From Acinetobacter sp. UBA3106 (GTDB lineage: Bacteria; Pseudomonadota; Gammaproteobacteria; Pseudomonadales; Moraxellaceae): DNA of 64,000 nucleotides. Of the stretch, positions 49,013-58,195 are shown in pieces. The stretch is taken from NCBI GenBank assembly GCA_002365595.1, contig DFAM01000015.1, forward strand, positions 100,195 through 164,194. The letters run 5' to 3'. The first letter of the stretch is position 1; each line of letters starts with the position of its first letter. The notes beneath the pieces were generated by a model that worked only from the letters and a program-made list of their open reading frames with translations, had not been told where the DNA came from and did no database searches. Both the position numbers and the translations under genes were made by a program.

Positions 49013-49411
49013 TTATGGTACGTAGATATCAATTATTTCATAAGTATAATGATCATCTTGCTTATAAATTTGAAGGTTAATAATTAAATCACTAGGACAC
49101 TCTTCTTCTGTAAACAGGTCAACAATCGCCTTCCAAAAATGATTTTCATTATGTTTACCTTGATAGAAGCATACAGAAGAATCCCATGCTTCCTCAGGTA
49201 AGCTGACAAGATGAGCGCCATAATGATCAATATTTTCGGCAGTCTCGGCAGCATATTGAATATCAACAAATTCAACATTTGGAATTGTACTTAGACGAGC
49301 AAAATCTTTATCTTTAAAAGCCTCGACAATTTGAACGATTGTATTTCTCCAAATATTTGGAATTGGCGATTGAAACTCTAAATCGTATGGAACGGGAATA
49401 TCTTGTGTCAT
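49013..49411 (-). CDS. Acidic protein of unknown function between recG and comF
   Basis: Soluble acidic protein of 132 residues without signal peptide. I do not recognise it with confidence. Its central block (DHYGAHLVSLPEEAWDSSVCFYQGKHNENHFWKAIVDLFTEEECPSDLIINLQIY) is like uncharacterised small domains sometimes found with immunity genes of toxin systems. A strong AAGGAGAA ribosome site precedes the ATG at 49411. It sits in a tight minus-strand string after recG and before comF. In the Acinetobacter genomes I recall, recG and comF are adjacent, so this is probably an inserted accessory gene. Confidence 0.6.
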   Translation of the reverse strand: MTQDIPVPYDLEFQSPIPNIWRNTIVQIVEAFKDKDFARLSTIPNVEFVDIQYAAETAENIDHYGAHLVSLPEEAWDSSVCFYQGKHNENHFWKAIVDLFTEEECPSDLIINLQIYKQDDHYTYEIIDIYVP

Positions 49412-49427
49412 TTTATTTTCTCCTTAT

Positions 49428-51473
49428 TTACACATAGGCATAGCGTGGCGCTTCAGGTAACCAGCGTTTCAGTAAAGCCTCTGCATTTTTAGGATAATCT
49501 TTGAGAATTTGCTGCGCGACATAATGCGCCTGATTCAGCAAATGATCATCACGTTCTAACTTGGCCACCCGAAAGCCCATGTCACCGGTTTGTTTGGTGC
49601 CGAGCAATTCGCCCGGGCCACGAATTTCCAGATCCTTTTCGGCAATGATAAACCCGTCATTGGTTTCGCGCATAATCCGCAGCCGTTCCTGTCCATTTTG
49701 CGAAAGCGGATTTTTATATAGTAAGGCACAGAAACTGGCAGTTGCACCACGACCCACTCGCCCGCGCAGTTGGTGTAGCTGTGAAAGTCCCAGACGCTCT
49801 GCATTTTCAATCACCATGATGGAAGCATTCGGTACATCCACCCCGACTTCAATCACCGTAGTGGCAATCAGGAGTTGCAGCTGATTGTCTTTAAACTGCT
49901 GCATTACCGCCTGTTTTTCATCGGCTTTCATTTTGCCATGTACCAGACCGATATTGAGCTGCGGAAAACGTTCCTTGATTTCCTGATAAGTCGCTTCGGC
50001 CGCTTGGGCATCCAGCGTTTCCGACTGTTCCACCAAAGTACAGACCCAATAGGCCTGTTTGCCTTCGCCGCAATTGGTGGCAATACGCTGTAGTACTTCT
50101 TCGCGGCGGTCTAAAGGAATGGTAACGGTCTGAATCGGAGTACGACCGGGCGGCAGTTCATCAATCACCGAGGTGTCCAGATCACCATAAGCAGACATGG
50201 CAAGAGTGCGGGGAATTGGAGTGGCAGTCATCACCAGTTGATGCGGGGTGGTGTTGTTGATGCCTTTATTGCGTAGTGCCAGCCGCTGATCAACACCAAA
50301 GCGATGCTGCTCATCAATAATCACCAGACCGAGTTTGCTGAATTCGACATTTTCCTGAAACAGGGCATGGGTCCCCACCACTAGATTGGCAGTGCCTTGT
50401 TTAATGGTTTGCTCAGCCGCTGCACGAGCCTTGCCTTTTTGTTTGCCTGAAAGCCAAGACACATTCAGGCCTAAAGGTTCAAACCATTTTTTAAAGTTCA
50501 GATAATGCTGTTCGGCCAAAATTTCCGTCGGTGCCATGAGCGCCACTTGCCAGCCTTCTTCCAACGCATGACAGGCTGCAACCCCGGCTACCAAGGTTTT
50601 ACCTGCGCCGACATCGCCCTGAACCAGACGCAACATGGGCTTGTTTTGTTTTAAGTCCTGCATAATTTCTTTGGAGACTCTTTTTTGTGCGCCGGTCAGA
50701 CTAAACGGTAAGCCAGCCAATAACTGCTTGGCAAAATTTTTACTCGGGCTAAAAGAAGGTGCTGCAATTTGCTGGATATAAGCACGGCGAGATAACAGGC
50801 TGATCTGATGTGCAACCAGTTCTTCAAAGATCAAACGCTGCTGAGCCGGATGAGAGCCTTGTGCCAACTGTAGCATATTGGCATTCAGTGGCGGTTCATG
50901 AATATATTCCAGTGCCTGCTTTAGTGCATAACCATTGGTGAATTTTTCTGGCAATAATTCGGGCAGGTCATCACTATGCTGTTTCAGTGCCTGTTTGACA
51001 TATTCACGCAGCTTGGGCTGGGTTAAACCTTCGGTGGCTGGATAAATGGCAGTGAGCTGGGTTTTGGGTAAGGGCGTATGTTCAGTAATGAGCTGAATTT
51101 CAGGATGATACAGTTCCAGACCACGTGCACCGACGCGCACCTCACCAAAGATGCGTAGCTGATTGCCAATTCTGGCACGATCAGTCAGGGCTTTATAGAC
51201 ATGGTAAAAACGCAAGGTGACTTTGCCGAAATCATCCTGTAACTGGATGGCCATAGATTTGCGCTTGCCCGGCGGGAAATCGACCCCTTTCACAATACCT
51301 TCAAGCAAATAACTGCGCCCCACGACCAATTGGTTCATGGGAATGATCGTGCTACGATCTTCATAATCACGCGGTAGATGAAACAGTAAATCATCTGTCG
51401 TAAAAATATTCAGTTTTTCCAGTAATGCGGCAGAGGCAGTTCCTACCCCTTGCAATTGATGGACTGCAGCCAT
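49428..51473 (-). CDS. recG: ATP-dependent DNA helicase RecG
   Basis: Branch-migration helicase of 681 residues that regresses stalled forks and processes Holliday junctions. The N-terminal wedge domain starts MAAVHQLQGVGTASAALLEKLNIFTTDDLLFHLPRDYEDRS. Helicase motifs follow: VQGDVGAGKT as motif I, MAPTEILAEQHY, IIDEQHRFGVDQR as motif II (DEQH), TATPIPRT as III, VIEVGVDVPNA as V and GRVGRG as VI. The C-terminal region GELLGTKQTGDMGFRVA is typical of RecG. It diverges from the SDR gene with only 35 bases between starts. Confidence 0.96.
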   Translation of the reverse strand: MAAVHQLQGVGTASAALLEKLNIFTTDDLLFHLPRDYEDRSTIIPMNQLVVGRSYLLEGIVKGVDFPPGKRKSMAIQLQDDFGKVTLRFYHVYKALTDRARIGNQLRIFGEVRVGARGLELYHPEIQLITEHTPLPKTQLTAIYPATEGLTQPKLREYVKQALKQHSDDLPELLPEKFTNGYALKQALEYIHEPPLNANMLQLAQGSHPAQQRLIFEELVAHQISLLSRRAYIQQIAAPSFSPSKNFAKQLLAGLPFSLTGAQKRVSKEIMQDLKQNKPMLRLVQGDVGAGKTLVAGVAACHALEEGWQVALMAPTEILAEQHYLNFKKWFEPLGLNVSWLSGKQKGKARAAAEQTIKQGTANLVVGTHALFQENVEFSKLGLVIIDEQHRFGVDQRLALRNKGINNTTPHQLVMTATPIPRTLAMSAYGDLDTSVIDELPPGRTPIQTVTIPLDRREEVLQRIATNCGEGKQAYWVCTLVEQSETLDAQAAEATYQEIKERFPQLNIGLVHGKMKADEKQAVMQQFKDNQLQLLIATTVIEVGVDVPNASIMVIENAERLGLSQLHQLRGRVGRGATASFCALLYKNPLSQNGQERLRIMRETNDGFIIAEKDLEIRGPGELLGTKQTGDMGFRVAKLERDDHLLNQAHYVAQQILKDYPKNAEALLKRWLPEAPRYAYV

Positions 51474-51508
51474 TTGCCCTCAACTTGAGTTAAATCATCA
51501 GGTGCTTA

Positions 51509-52309
51509 ATGCATATATTATTTATCGGTTATGGTAAAACATCTACCCGGGTTGCTAAACAATTATTTCAGCAAGGGCACCAAATTACCACAATCAGCCA
51601 AAGTCCGAAAACTGATCACTATGCGACTCATCTGATTCAAGATGTGCATCAGCTGGATTTAACTCATCTCCCGCCCATAGATTGGGTCTATGTTTTATTG
51701 TCGCCCTCACAAAGTACTGTTGAAGGCTATCAACAGACTTATGTCGATTCGGTTGCTCCAATTGTCCGTGCTTTAAAGCAGCATCCAGTGCAAAAAATTG
51801 TCGTAGTGTCCTCAACCCGTGTTTATGGTGAAAATTCAGGTGAGCATATTGATGATGCGTCTACTCTTCATTCGGTGGATGAGCAGGGGCAGTTACTCTG
51901 GCAGATGGAGCAGCTCTACCAACAGGCATTCGCTGAGCGCTGCATAGTCATTCGTCCTACAGGAATTTATGGCACGTCTGTGGCGAGGATGATCAAGCTG
52001 GCTGAAATGACTCAACGCTATCCGCAAATTCACTGGTCTAACCGGATTCATATTGATGATCTGGCTCGGTTCCTGGCGCAATTGATTCACGTGGAACATA
52101 CTCAACCTTCTTATATCGTTACCAATAATCAGCCTGTACCTTTGCATGAAGTGATTCAGTGGTTTCAACGGCAATTGGATTTGCCTGAACTGGTTGTGGA
52201 AAGCCAGAAGGAATCTGGAAAACGGATTTTTGCAAAGCGGATGCTGGAAACTGGATTTCAGTTAGAACATCAGGATTGTTTTAGGGATTATAAAAAGTTA
52301 TTAATCTAA
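51509..52309 (+). CDS. NAD(P)-dependent epimerase/SDR-type protein, YeeZ-like
   Basis: Rossmann-fold protein of 266 residues. It begins ILFIGYGKTSTRVAKQLFQQGHQITTIS, the NAD(P)-binding loop in the extended SDR form. Strand-region DWVYVLLSPSQST and the active-site-like VVVSSTRVYGE (a Ser and Tyr as in YxxxK type, although the lysine is not in the usual place) follow. It resembles YeeZ and related predicted epimerases, whose substrates are unknown. AGGTG precedes the ATG. A hydrophobic C-terminal domain is typical of the family. Confidence 0.8.
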   Translation: MHILFIGYGKTSTRVAKQLFQQGHQITTISQSPKTDHYATHLIQDVHQLDLTHLPPIDWVYVLLSPSQSTVEGYQQTYVDSVAPIVRALKQHPVQKIVVVSSTRVYGENSGEHIDDASTLHSVDEQGQLLWQMEQLYQQAFAERCIVIRPTGIYGTSVARMIKLAEMTQRYPQIHWSNRIHIDDLARFLAQLIHVEHTQPSYIVTNNQPVPLHEVIQWFQRQLDLPELVVESQKESGKRIFAKRMLETGFQLEHQDCFRDYKKLLI

Positions 52310-52324
52310 ATGAGATATTGAAGT

Positions 52325-52447
52325 TCCCTCTCCTTTTAGGAGAGGGTTAGGGAGAGGTGATTTTTTTAAATAATCAAATATTGAACTTTAACTCACCCTC
52401 ATCCCCACCTTCTCCCTGAGCCATATATGGCGCAAGAGAAGGGGTGA
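52325..52447. repeat. Inverted intergenic repeat, copy A
   Basis: CCCTCTCCT and AGGAGAGGG form a 9-bp hairpin (52326-52346) with a 3-base loop, followed by TTAGGGAGAGG, and further by ACCTTCTCCCTGAG and AAGAGAAGGGGTGA. An inverted copy with a nearly identical core lies at 52705-52816, on the other side of the small secreted protein gene. Confidence 0.75.
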
Positions 52448-52460
52448 TTATTTCAAAAAA

Positions 52461-52601
52461 TTATCTGCCACCAGGACGGCGGTCAGCTGCACGGTCGCCA
52501 CAAGAAGATCCATCTTTTGCTGATTGCCAGCTGTAGTCACAGCTTCCAGCAAATGTAGGGATTGATAAAGATAATGTAAGAGCTATTAATAAATATTTCA
52601 T
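52461..52601 (-). CDS. Small secreted Cys/Arg protein
   Basis: A 46-residue protein starting at 52601 with a signal peptide (MKYLLIALTLSLSIPTFA) and a mature part GSCDYSWQSAKDGSSCGDRAADRRPGGR. Two cysteines probably form a disulfide. I recall similar small secreted proteins (CxYSxQxAxDGSxCGxRAA pattern) in Acinetobacter and Pseudomonas. AGGATG lies before the ATG. It stands between inverted copies of an intergenic repeat. Function is unknown; the mature part is short and basic at its end. Confidence 0.6.
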   Translation of the reverse strand: MKYLLIALTLSLSIPTFAGSCDYSWQSAKDGSSCGDRAADRRPGGR

Positions 52602-52704
52602 TATTCATCCTAAAGATTAGAAAAATAGACTATAGGAATAAAGTAAAAGTAATACTATTAGCGATAAATATTATTGATTTTATTGGTTAAATTTTTTTAA
52701 AAGT

Positions 52705-52816
52705 AATCAATCACTCCCTAACCCTCACTTGCGCTAGATCTAAAGCAGTGCTTTATCTCTAGCTTAGGAGAGTATTTAACAGACCTCTCCCTAGCCCTCT
52801 CCTAGAAGGAGAGGGA
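52705..52816. repeat. Inverted intergenic repeat, copy B
   Basis: CCTCTCCCTAGCCCTCTCC with the CCCTCTCCT (52795-52803) / AGGAGAGGG (52807-52815) hairpin is the reverse complement of copy A with few changes; further left lies ACTCCCTAACCCTCACTTGC and a GCGC core. It is just downstream of the plsB stop and upstream of the small secreted protein. Confidence 0.75.
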
Positions 52817-52830
52817 ACGGAGAAGGAAGA

Positions 52831-55407
52831 TTATTTCTTCTTCCGTTTTAAACGACGTTTCGCCTGCTGGGCAGCGACTGCATCCAGAGCTTCCTTCAAT
52901 TCTTCATCACTAAAGGTGGTAATGTGCTGTAGCATTTGCAAAGTCACATCATCTAATACCAGATTGGCGTATTGAGCAACGTTCTGGAAGTTCTCATCAA
53001 ACACAATGGCGTTATCTTCATTGTTACGAATATAGCCCTGTTGGGTCAGCACTTTAATAAAGCTTTGGAATAAGGCTTTATCAAAGAATTCTGGAGAGTT
53101 GAATTCATACAGTACAGACAGGCGCTGACCAACCAAATGACTGAGTTCTTCCACCTGACGGGTCGAAATGTTGCCCGAACCACGCTGGGTGATTAAAGCG
53201 AGGGTCATGTAATAACGTTCCAGACTTTGCATCACCGGAGCGGCAAGCACCACCAGCTGGTTATGATCTTCCGAGTTTGGTGCTGGAGAAACCAGATTGC
53301 CTTCAATATCTTCAAAAATCAATTTGGCTTGAATCAAGGCTTCAACATACGCACAAATTTGATCTTTCAGCTCTTCATCTTTCCATTTTAAGAACAATTC
53401 AGCTTTTAAAAATGGATAAAGGGTACGAATGACATTAATCAAATCACCACGGCGGATTAAACCGTTATGTTCCACCAAGGCTGCAATTAGCGAAGGTAAA
53501 ACAAAAGCATGCAAAATATTATTGCGGAAGTATGTCAGCAATACCGCCTGGTTATCTTCAATCGCAATAATGTCGCCTAACACGTGTTTAACGCGTTTAA
53601 TCAGCTTCAGTTTTAAGCCATAGGCAATGATTTCTTTGCCTGAAAGCGGCGTCACCTGAGTACGCGTATCATAAGGCAAGGCAGTCACTAGTTTGCGGTA
53701 AGCATCCAGCTGCTTGATGCAGATCTCTTCATCCAGCGTATGTTTAGGGGTAGCCAACAGAATTAGTGAAAGCAGCGATACCGGGTTAATGACCACAGCA
53801 CGGTTAATATTTTCCAGAATGGCATGGGCAGCACTGTTGACTGCATCTGATACTTCTGGCGGAATCGGATCATCATTTTTGGCAATTTTAATATTGTCCG
53901 CAGCATGCTGTTTAAGCATATCATCCAGAAAAACCGGCTCACCAAAGTTTACATGCACCTGGCCGAAAATACGTTCGATTTTGCGCAGGGTTTTCAGAAT
54001 ACCCATGATGGATTCAGATTCTTTATCTTTACCATTCATTTCACCGACATAGGTGGCACCTTCCATCAGGCGTTCATAGCCAATATATGTCGGTACAAAC
54101 ACGATCGGTTTAGAACGACCACGTAAATGTCCATGCACCGTCATGGCGAGCATGCCGGTTTTTGCCGGCAGCAAACGGCCGGTACGTGAACGGCCACCTT
54201 CAATAAAGTATTCCAGTGGGGTATTACGGGAAAGAATATTAAAAAGATATTCCTTAAATACAGTGGTGTACAAGCCATTACCGCGGAAGGTACGGCGAAT
54301 AAAGAACGCACCACCACCACGCAATAATTGACCCACAAAAGGCATATTCAGGTTATCACCTGCAGCAATGTACGGCACCATCATGCCACGTTTATAAATG
54401 ACATAAGACAGTAATAAATAGTCAATGTGACTGCGGTGACAAGGCGTGTAGATAATTTCGTAATCTTTGGCCAGTTCACGCACGGTACTGAAGTTATGCA
54501 CCTCTACGCCGTCATAGAGCTGGGTCCATAAACGGGTCAGCGCCATATCGGCAAAACGTACGGCTGAATGTGAATAGTCAGAGACAATCTCGTTTAAATA
54601 GCTAATGGCACGACGTTCAGCTTCAATCATGCTGATTTTGCCACGAATGCTTTCACGGCGGATGGCATCCTGAACATCGCTGGATTTGATCAGGGAATGC
54701 ATCACGTTACGGCGATCTGAAAGATCCGGGCCAAGTACAACTTCACGCTGACCATCTAAATAGTTATTTAATTTATTGAGAATATAAGTCGCTGGCGACA
54801 GGTTCGGATGCCGCTGTTTGGCAAATTCAACCAGTTGGCGCAAAGACTGGCCCTGATGGAATTCCAGATAGGACTGACGGCCATGCAGACCAATATTCAC
54901 CAATTGTTTAACAGTACCTGGCGTTGCCCATGTATCGGTAAATAAGAGTTTGAACCAGGAATCTTCTTTGTCTGGTGAACGTCCCCATAGTACAGTGACC
55001 GGAATCAGTTCAATATCAACTTGAGGGTGATGTTCCAGAATGTCGATCAGGCGTAATAATCGCGGTGGAAAGGCGTGGGGCGGAGGATTGAGCAGGTTAT
55101 TTTCATTATGATGCTGCAAAAACAGCACTGATGCTTTTTCCTTGTGATCGCCCACCACCAGCGGATTTAATGCCGGTGGCAATTTTAGACGGCGGGTTTC
55201 ACCATCGACAATCAAGGCATTGCTACGCGAGTAATTTTGTAAGACATAGCACACCACTTTTTGCTGGACGGGCTGCTCTGTCTGGGAATTTAATTCTGTC
55301 GTTGCCGGTTCAGTAGGAACCTCACCAAGAACATGTGGGGTTACCACCAGGTCAAGCAGCTTACTGGAAAGCTGACGATAGATTTGACCAAAGCCACTCT
55401 TGGACAT
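52831..55407 (-). CDS. plsB: Glycerol-3-phosphate acyltransferase PlsB
   Basis: Inner-membrane enzyme of 858 residues that acylates sn-glycerol 3-phosphate, first step of phospholipid synthesis. The acyltransferase motifs are PCHRSHIDYLLLSY (block I, HxxxxD), RGGGAFFIRRTFRGN (block II), FIEGGRSRTGRLLPAKTGML (block III) and VPTYIGYERLMEG (block IV). Long N- and C-terminal regions flank them as in the E. coli protein. AGGAG precedes the ATG at 55407. It uses acyl-ACP or acyl-CoA. The C-terminus is a long lysine/arginine-rich tail (AAQQAKRRLKRKKK). Confidence 0.95.
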   Translation of the reverse strand: MSKSGFGQIYRQLSSKLLDLVVTPHVLGEVPTEPATTELNSQTEQPVQQKVVCYVLQNYSRSNALIVDGETRRLKLPPALNPLVVGDHKEKASVLFLQHHNENNLLNPPPHAFPPRLLRLIDILEHHPQVDIELIPVTVLWGRSPDKEDSWFKLLFTDTWATPGTVKQLVNIGLHGRQSYLEFHQGQSLRQLVEFAKQRHPNLSPATYILNKLNNYLDGQREVVLGPDLSDRRNVMHSLIKSSDVQDAIRRESIRGKISMIEAERRAISYLNEIVSDYSHSAVRFADMALTRLWTQLYDGVEVHNFSTVRELAKDYEIIYTPCHRSHIDYLLLSYVIYKRGMMVPYIAAGDNLNMPFVGQLLRGGGAFFIRRTFRGNGLYTTVFKEYLFNILSRNTPLEYFIEGGRSRTGRLLPAKTGMLAMTVHGHLRGRSKPIVFVPTYIGYERLMEGATYVGEMNGKDKESESIMGILKTLRKIERIFGQVHVNFGEPVFLDDMLKQHAADNIKIAKNDDPIPPEVSDAVNSAAHAILENINRAVVINPVSLLSLILLATPKHTLDEEICIKQLDAYRKLVTALPYDTRTQVTPLSGKEIIAYGLKLKLIKRVKHVLGDIIAIEDNQAVLLTYFRNNILHAFVLPSLIAALVEHNGLIRRGDLINVIRTLYPFLKAELFLKWKDEELKDQICAYVEALIQAKLIFEDIEGNLVSPAPNSEDHNQLVVLAAPVMQSLERYYMTLALITQRGSGNISTRQVEELSHLVGQRLSVLYEFNSPEFFDKALFQSFIKVLTQQGYIRNNEDNAIVFDENFQNVAQYANLVLDDVTLQMLQHITTFSDEELKEALDAVAAQQAKRRLKRKKK

Positions 55408-55700
55408 ACATACTCCTACTTAAATGACCGAAACCACAGATTTTCTGAGGGGGAATAGTTTTGCATCATTGTAATTTAAAACAATATGTCATTTTCTGAC
55501 AAAATGCATATTGAGTGTTAAATTTTATCGTTAAAAATCGTATTTTTAGCGGCTATTCAGCTCAAATTGCGTGACAGGCCAGTCAGTCTATCTTTAGGGC
55601 TTTAGTCGGGATTTGTGGCAGAATAGCGTTTATAGCTTAGCTGATTGATTGAAATTTTTCGCCTACATTTTAGGTATCCCATATTAAAAATAGGTCGCTT

Positions 55701-56573
55701 ATGAATCCTTTAACCCAAGAACTGGTTGAATTACTGAGCCTTGAAAAGATTGAAGAAAACATTTATCGAGGTCAAAGCCGTAATCTGGTGGGCAAGCGTG
55801 TCTTTGGTGGGCAGGTATTGGGGCAGGCATTACGGGCAGCATCCTATACGGCAGATCGTCCTGCGCATTCATTGCATGCCTACTTTTTATATGGCGGAGA
55901 TGTCAACGCACCGATTATTTATAAAGTGGACCGTCTGCGGGACGGCAAGAGCTTTGTTAGTCGTCAGGTACGTGCCATTCAGCATGGACGGACGATTTTT
56001 ACCGCGATGGTATCATTTGCCAGTCCGGAAGAAGGCCTGAATTACCAGATTTCAGAACCGGAATATCCTGCGGTTGAAGAATTAAAAAATGAAGCAGAAT
56101 TAAAAACCCAGCTGGTCGAATTCGTGCCGGAAAATGTACGCGCCAGTTTTATGCGTGACCGTCATGTGGAAATTCGCCCGGTGATGCCTGTCAATCCTTT
56201 CCAGCCTCAGCCTGAAGCACCTTCTTATGCGCATTACATTCGAACCCATGGCCAGATTGCGCAAAAGGTTGATAAAATTTCACTACATCAGGCCATCGCT
56301 GCGTTCTATTCAGACTTCACCTTAATGACCACAGCTTTGCGTCCACATGGTTTAAGTTATATTTCCCCAAGTCTGCAATGCGCCAGCATTGACCATGCCA
56401 TGTATTTCCATAAGCCATTTCGTGTCGATGAATGGATGCTGTATGACATGGATGCCACCATCAGTGCCAGTTCTCGCGGACTGAATTTTGGCCGCATGTG
56501 GCAAAATGGTGAGCTGGTGTGTAGCACCACTCAGGAAGGTCTGATTCGCTTGCGTGAAATTGAAACCCAATAA
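55701..56573 (+). CDS. tesB: Acyl-CoA thioesterase II TesB
   Basis: Double-hotdog thioesterase of 290 residues that hydrolyses medium to long acyl-CoAs. The N-terminal half has GKRVFGGQVLGQALRAA and SLHAYFLYGGDVNAPIIY, and the C-terminal half has SIDHAMYFHKPFRVDEWMLYDMDATISASSRGLNFGRMWQNGELV, which contains the conserved catalytic Asp region. It begins at the ATG at 55701, with AGGTCG 6 bases before it, and diverges from plsB with a 293-base gap. A tight terminator follows. Confidence 0.93.
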   Translation: MNPLTQELVELLSLEKIEENIYRGQSRNLVGKRVFGGQVLGQALRAASYTADRPAHSLHAYFLYGGDVNAPIIYKVDRLRDGKSFVSRQVRAIQHGRTIFTAMVSFASPEEGLNYQISEPEYPAVEELKNEAELKTQLVEFVPENVRASFMRDRHVEIRPVMPVNPFQPQPEAPSYAHYIRTHGQIAQKVDKISLHQAIAAFYSDFTLMTTALRPHGLSYISPSLQCASIDHAMYFHKPFRVDEWMLYDMDATISASSRGLNFGRMWQNGELVCSTTQEGLIRLREIETQ

Positions 56574-56586
56574 GTTGAAATGTTGT

Positions 56587-56617
56587 AAAAAACCGGACTT
56601 GCTGTCCGGTTTTTTTA
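56587..56617 (+). terminator. tesB terminator
   Basis: AAAAAACCGGAC (56587-56598) and GTCCGGTTTTTT (56604-56615) with a 5-base loop and a T run. Confidence 0.9.
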
Positions 56618-56639
56618 TGATTTTATTAATCCTTGTGGT

Positions 56640-56753
56640 TTAGTGGCAACGCGGAATGTCCTCGGAGACATCTTTATGGCAGCCATGACTTGGATGGGCA
56701 AAGGCTGCATGCGCACTGCACAGCAGAGTAATAATTAGCATGATTTTTTTCAT
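56640..56753 (-). CDS. Tiny secreted His/Cys protein
   Basis: A 37-residue protein with signal peptide (MKKIMLIITLLCSAHAAFA) and an 18-residue mature part HPSHGCHKDVSEDIPRCH. The GCHKD...CH pattern is like small metal-binding or disulfide peptides annotated near excalibur/YHYH-type proteins. The start is at 56753 with a GAG about 10 bases before it. His and Cys suggest zinc or copper binding. It is convergent with tesB, whose terminator lies 23 bases from its stop. Low sequence length limits confidence. Confidence 0.5.
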   Translation of the reverse strand: MKKIMLIITLLCSAHAAFAHPSHGCHKDVSEDIPRCH

Positions 56754-56959
56754 CGTTGTACTCTTTTAATTATTAGATTGAATCACTGAATTAAAAGCAG
56801 ATTTTATGCCATTCGTTTATCCAAGTGGTGATGATTCAGATAAAATGAACCGCCTGTTTTGATTTATTTATGCTGAGCTTGTGACAAAAAAATCCTCGAT
56901 TCTAAAAATACGGCATGGCATAGTGCCTGACAGGACTTAATGATAAAAAGCATGTCGTG

Positions 56960-58195
56960 ATGAGCTTAAATACACAAATATTGATTGCTGCGATTTTAGG
57001 GGTGGCATTTGGATTTCTGTTAAATCTGTTTCCCAATACTCAGTTTTTTTCTGTCAGTCTTTATGGTTTGGGTCTGGCCAGCAGTATTTTTATTGGTTTA
57101 TTGAAAATGCTGCTTATTCCACTGATTTTCAGTTCAATCGTAGTCGGCGTTTCGAACTTGCAGGCAGGCGGGCAACTGGGCCGGGTCTGGAAAATTACCC
57201 TGCTGTGCTGTGTCACCACCACCACTTTGGCGCTGATTTTGGGCTTAAGCTGTGCGCATCTGTTTAATGTGGGTCAGGGCGTAGATATTGTGATGTTTCA
57301 GGATGCCATGAACAGTCACCAAACACCTGATACCTTAACGCCATCTTCCTTCTTTACCAACTTTATTCAAAATACTCTGATCAATCCGTTTAAGGCCTTT
57401 GCCGAAGGCAATGTGCTGGCCGTGGTGGTATTTGCCTTGTTTATCGGGGTTGCGCTGGTCAAAGGCGGGGAGAATTTCCGCAGTGTGCGTAAATTAAGCC
57501 TGCAATTTTTTGACATCATGATGATGATGATCAGCTGGGTGATGAAACTGGCACCGCTAGGCATTTTTGCCTTGCTGGCAAAACTGATTTCAACCGAAGA
57601 CATTTCCGTATTAAGCCGTCTGGCGGAGTTCGCCGCTGTGGTAACCGGAACTACCATTTTTCATGGTGCAGTGGTATTGCCTTTGCTGTTGTGGATCTTT
57701 GGCAAGATGAGTCCGATCACGTTCTTTAAAGGTACACGCGCTGCGCTGATTACCGCATTTGCGACCAGTTCCAGTTCGGCCACCATGCCCTTGTCGATGA
57801 AATGCGCGCAGGAAAATTTAAAGGTACGTCCACAAACCGCAGGCTTTGTGATTCCTTTGGGCACTCAGCTCAACATGGATGGTACGGCGTTGTATGAAGC
57901 TGCCGCGGCTTTGTTTATTGCCAACCTGATGGGGCTGGATTTAAGTATCGGTCAGCAACTGATTGTCTGTGCAACCGCCATGATTGCTTCTTTGGGTGCG
58001 CCAGGAATTCCAAGTGCAGGTATGGTGACCATGATTATGGTCTTGCAATCAGTCGGTCTGCCGGCGGAAGCGATTGCAATCTTGCTGCCGATTGACCGTT
58101 TGCTGGATACTGTCCGTACCGTGGTCAATGTTCAGGGAGATATGATGATTAGTGTGGTGGTGGATCGTTATAGCCGTGAACCGGAAGTGTCCTAA
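56960..58195 (+). CDS. Dicarboxylate/amino acid:cation symporter
   Basis: Integral membrane symporter of 411 residues in the DAACS family (GltP, DctA, GltPh). The repeated hairpin motif is FATSSSSATMPLSMKCAQENLKV (the SSSS hairpin), followed by TAGFVIPLGTQLNMDGTALYEA with the NMDGT ion-binding motif and the PGIPSAG hairpin (LGAPGIPSAGMVTM). It carries glutamate, aspartate or C4-dicarboxylates with Na+ or H+; the exact substrate is not readable. The start is ATG at 56960. Its stop codon overlaps that of the convergent VOC gene. Confidence 0.92.
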   Translation: MSLNTQILIAAILGVAFGFLLNLFPNTQFFSVSLYGLGLASSIFIGLLKMLLIPLIFSSIVVGVSNLQAGGQLGRVWKITLLCCVTTTTLALILGLSCAHLFNVGQGVDIVMFQDAMNSHQTPDTLTPSSFFTNFIQNTLINPFKAFAEGNVLAVVVFALFIGVALVKGGENFRSVRKLSLQFFDIMMMMISWVMKLAPLGIFALLAKLISTEDISVLSRLAEFAAVVTGTTIFHGAVVLPLLLWIFGKMSPITFFKGTRAALITAFATSSSSATMPLSMKCAQENLKVRPQTAGFVIPLGTQLNMDGTALYEAAAALFIANLMGLDLSIGQQLIVCATAMIASLGAPGIPSAGMVTMIMVLQSVGLPAEAIAILLPIDRLLDTVRTVVNVQGDMMISVVVDRYSREPEVS

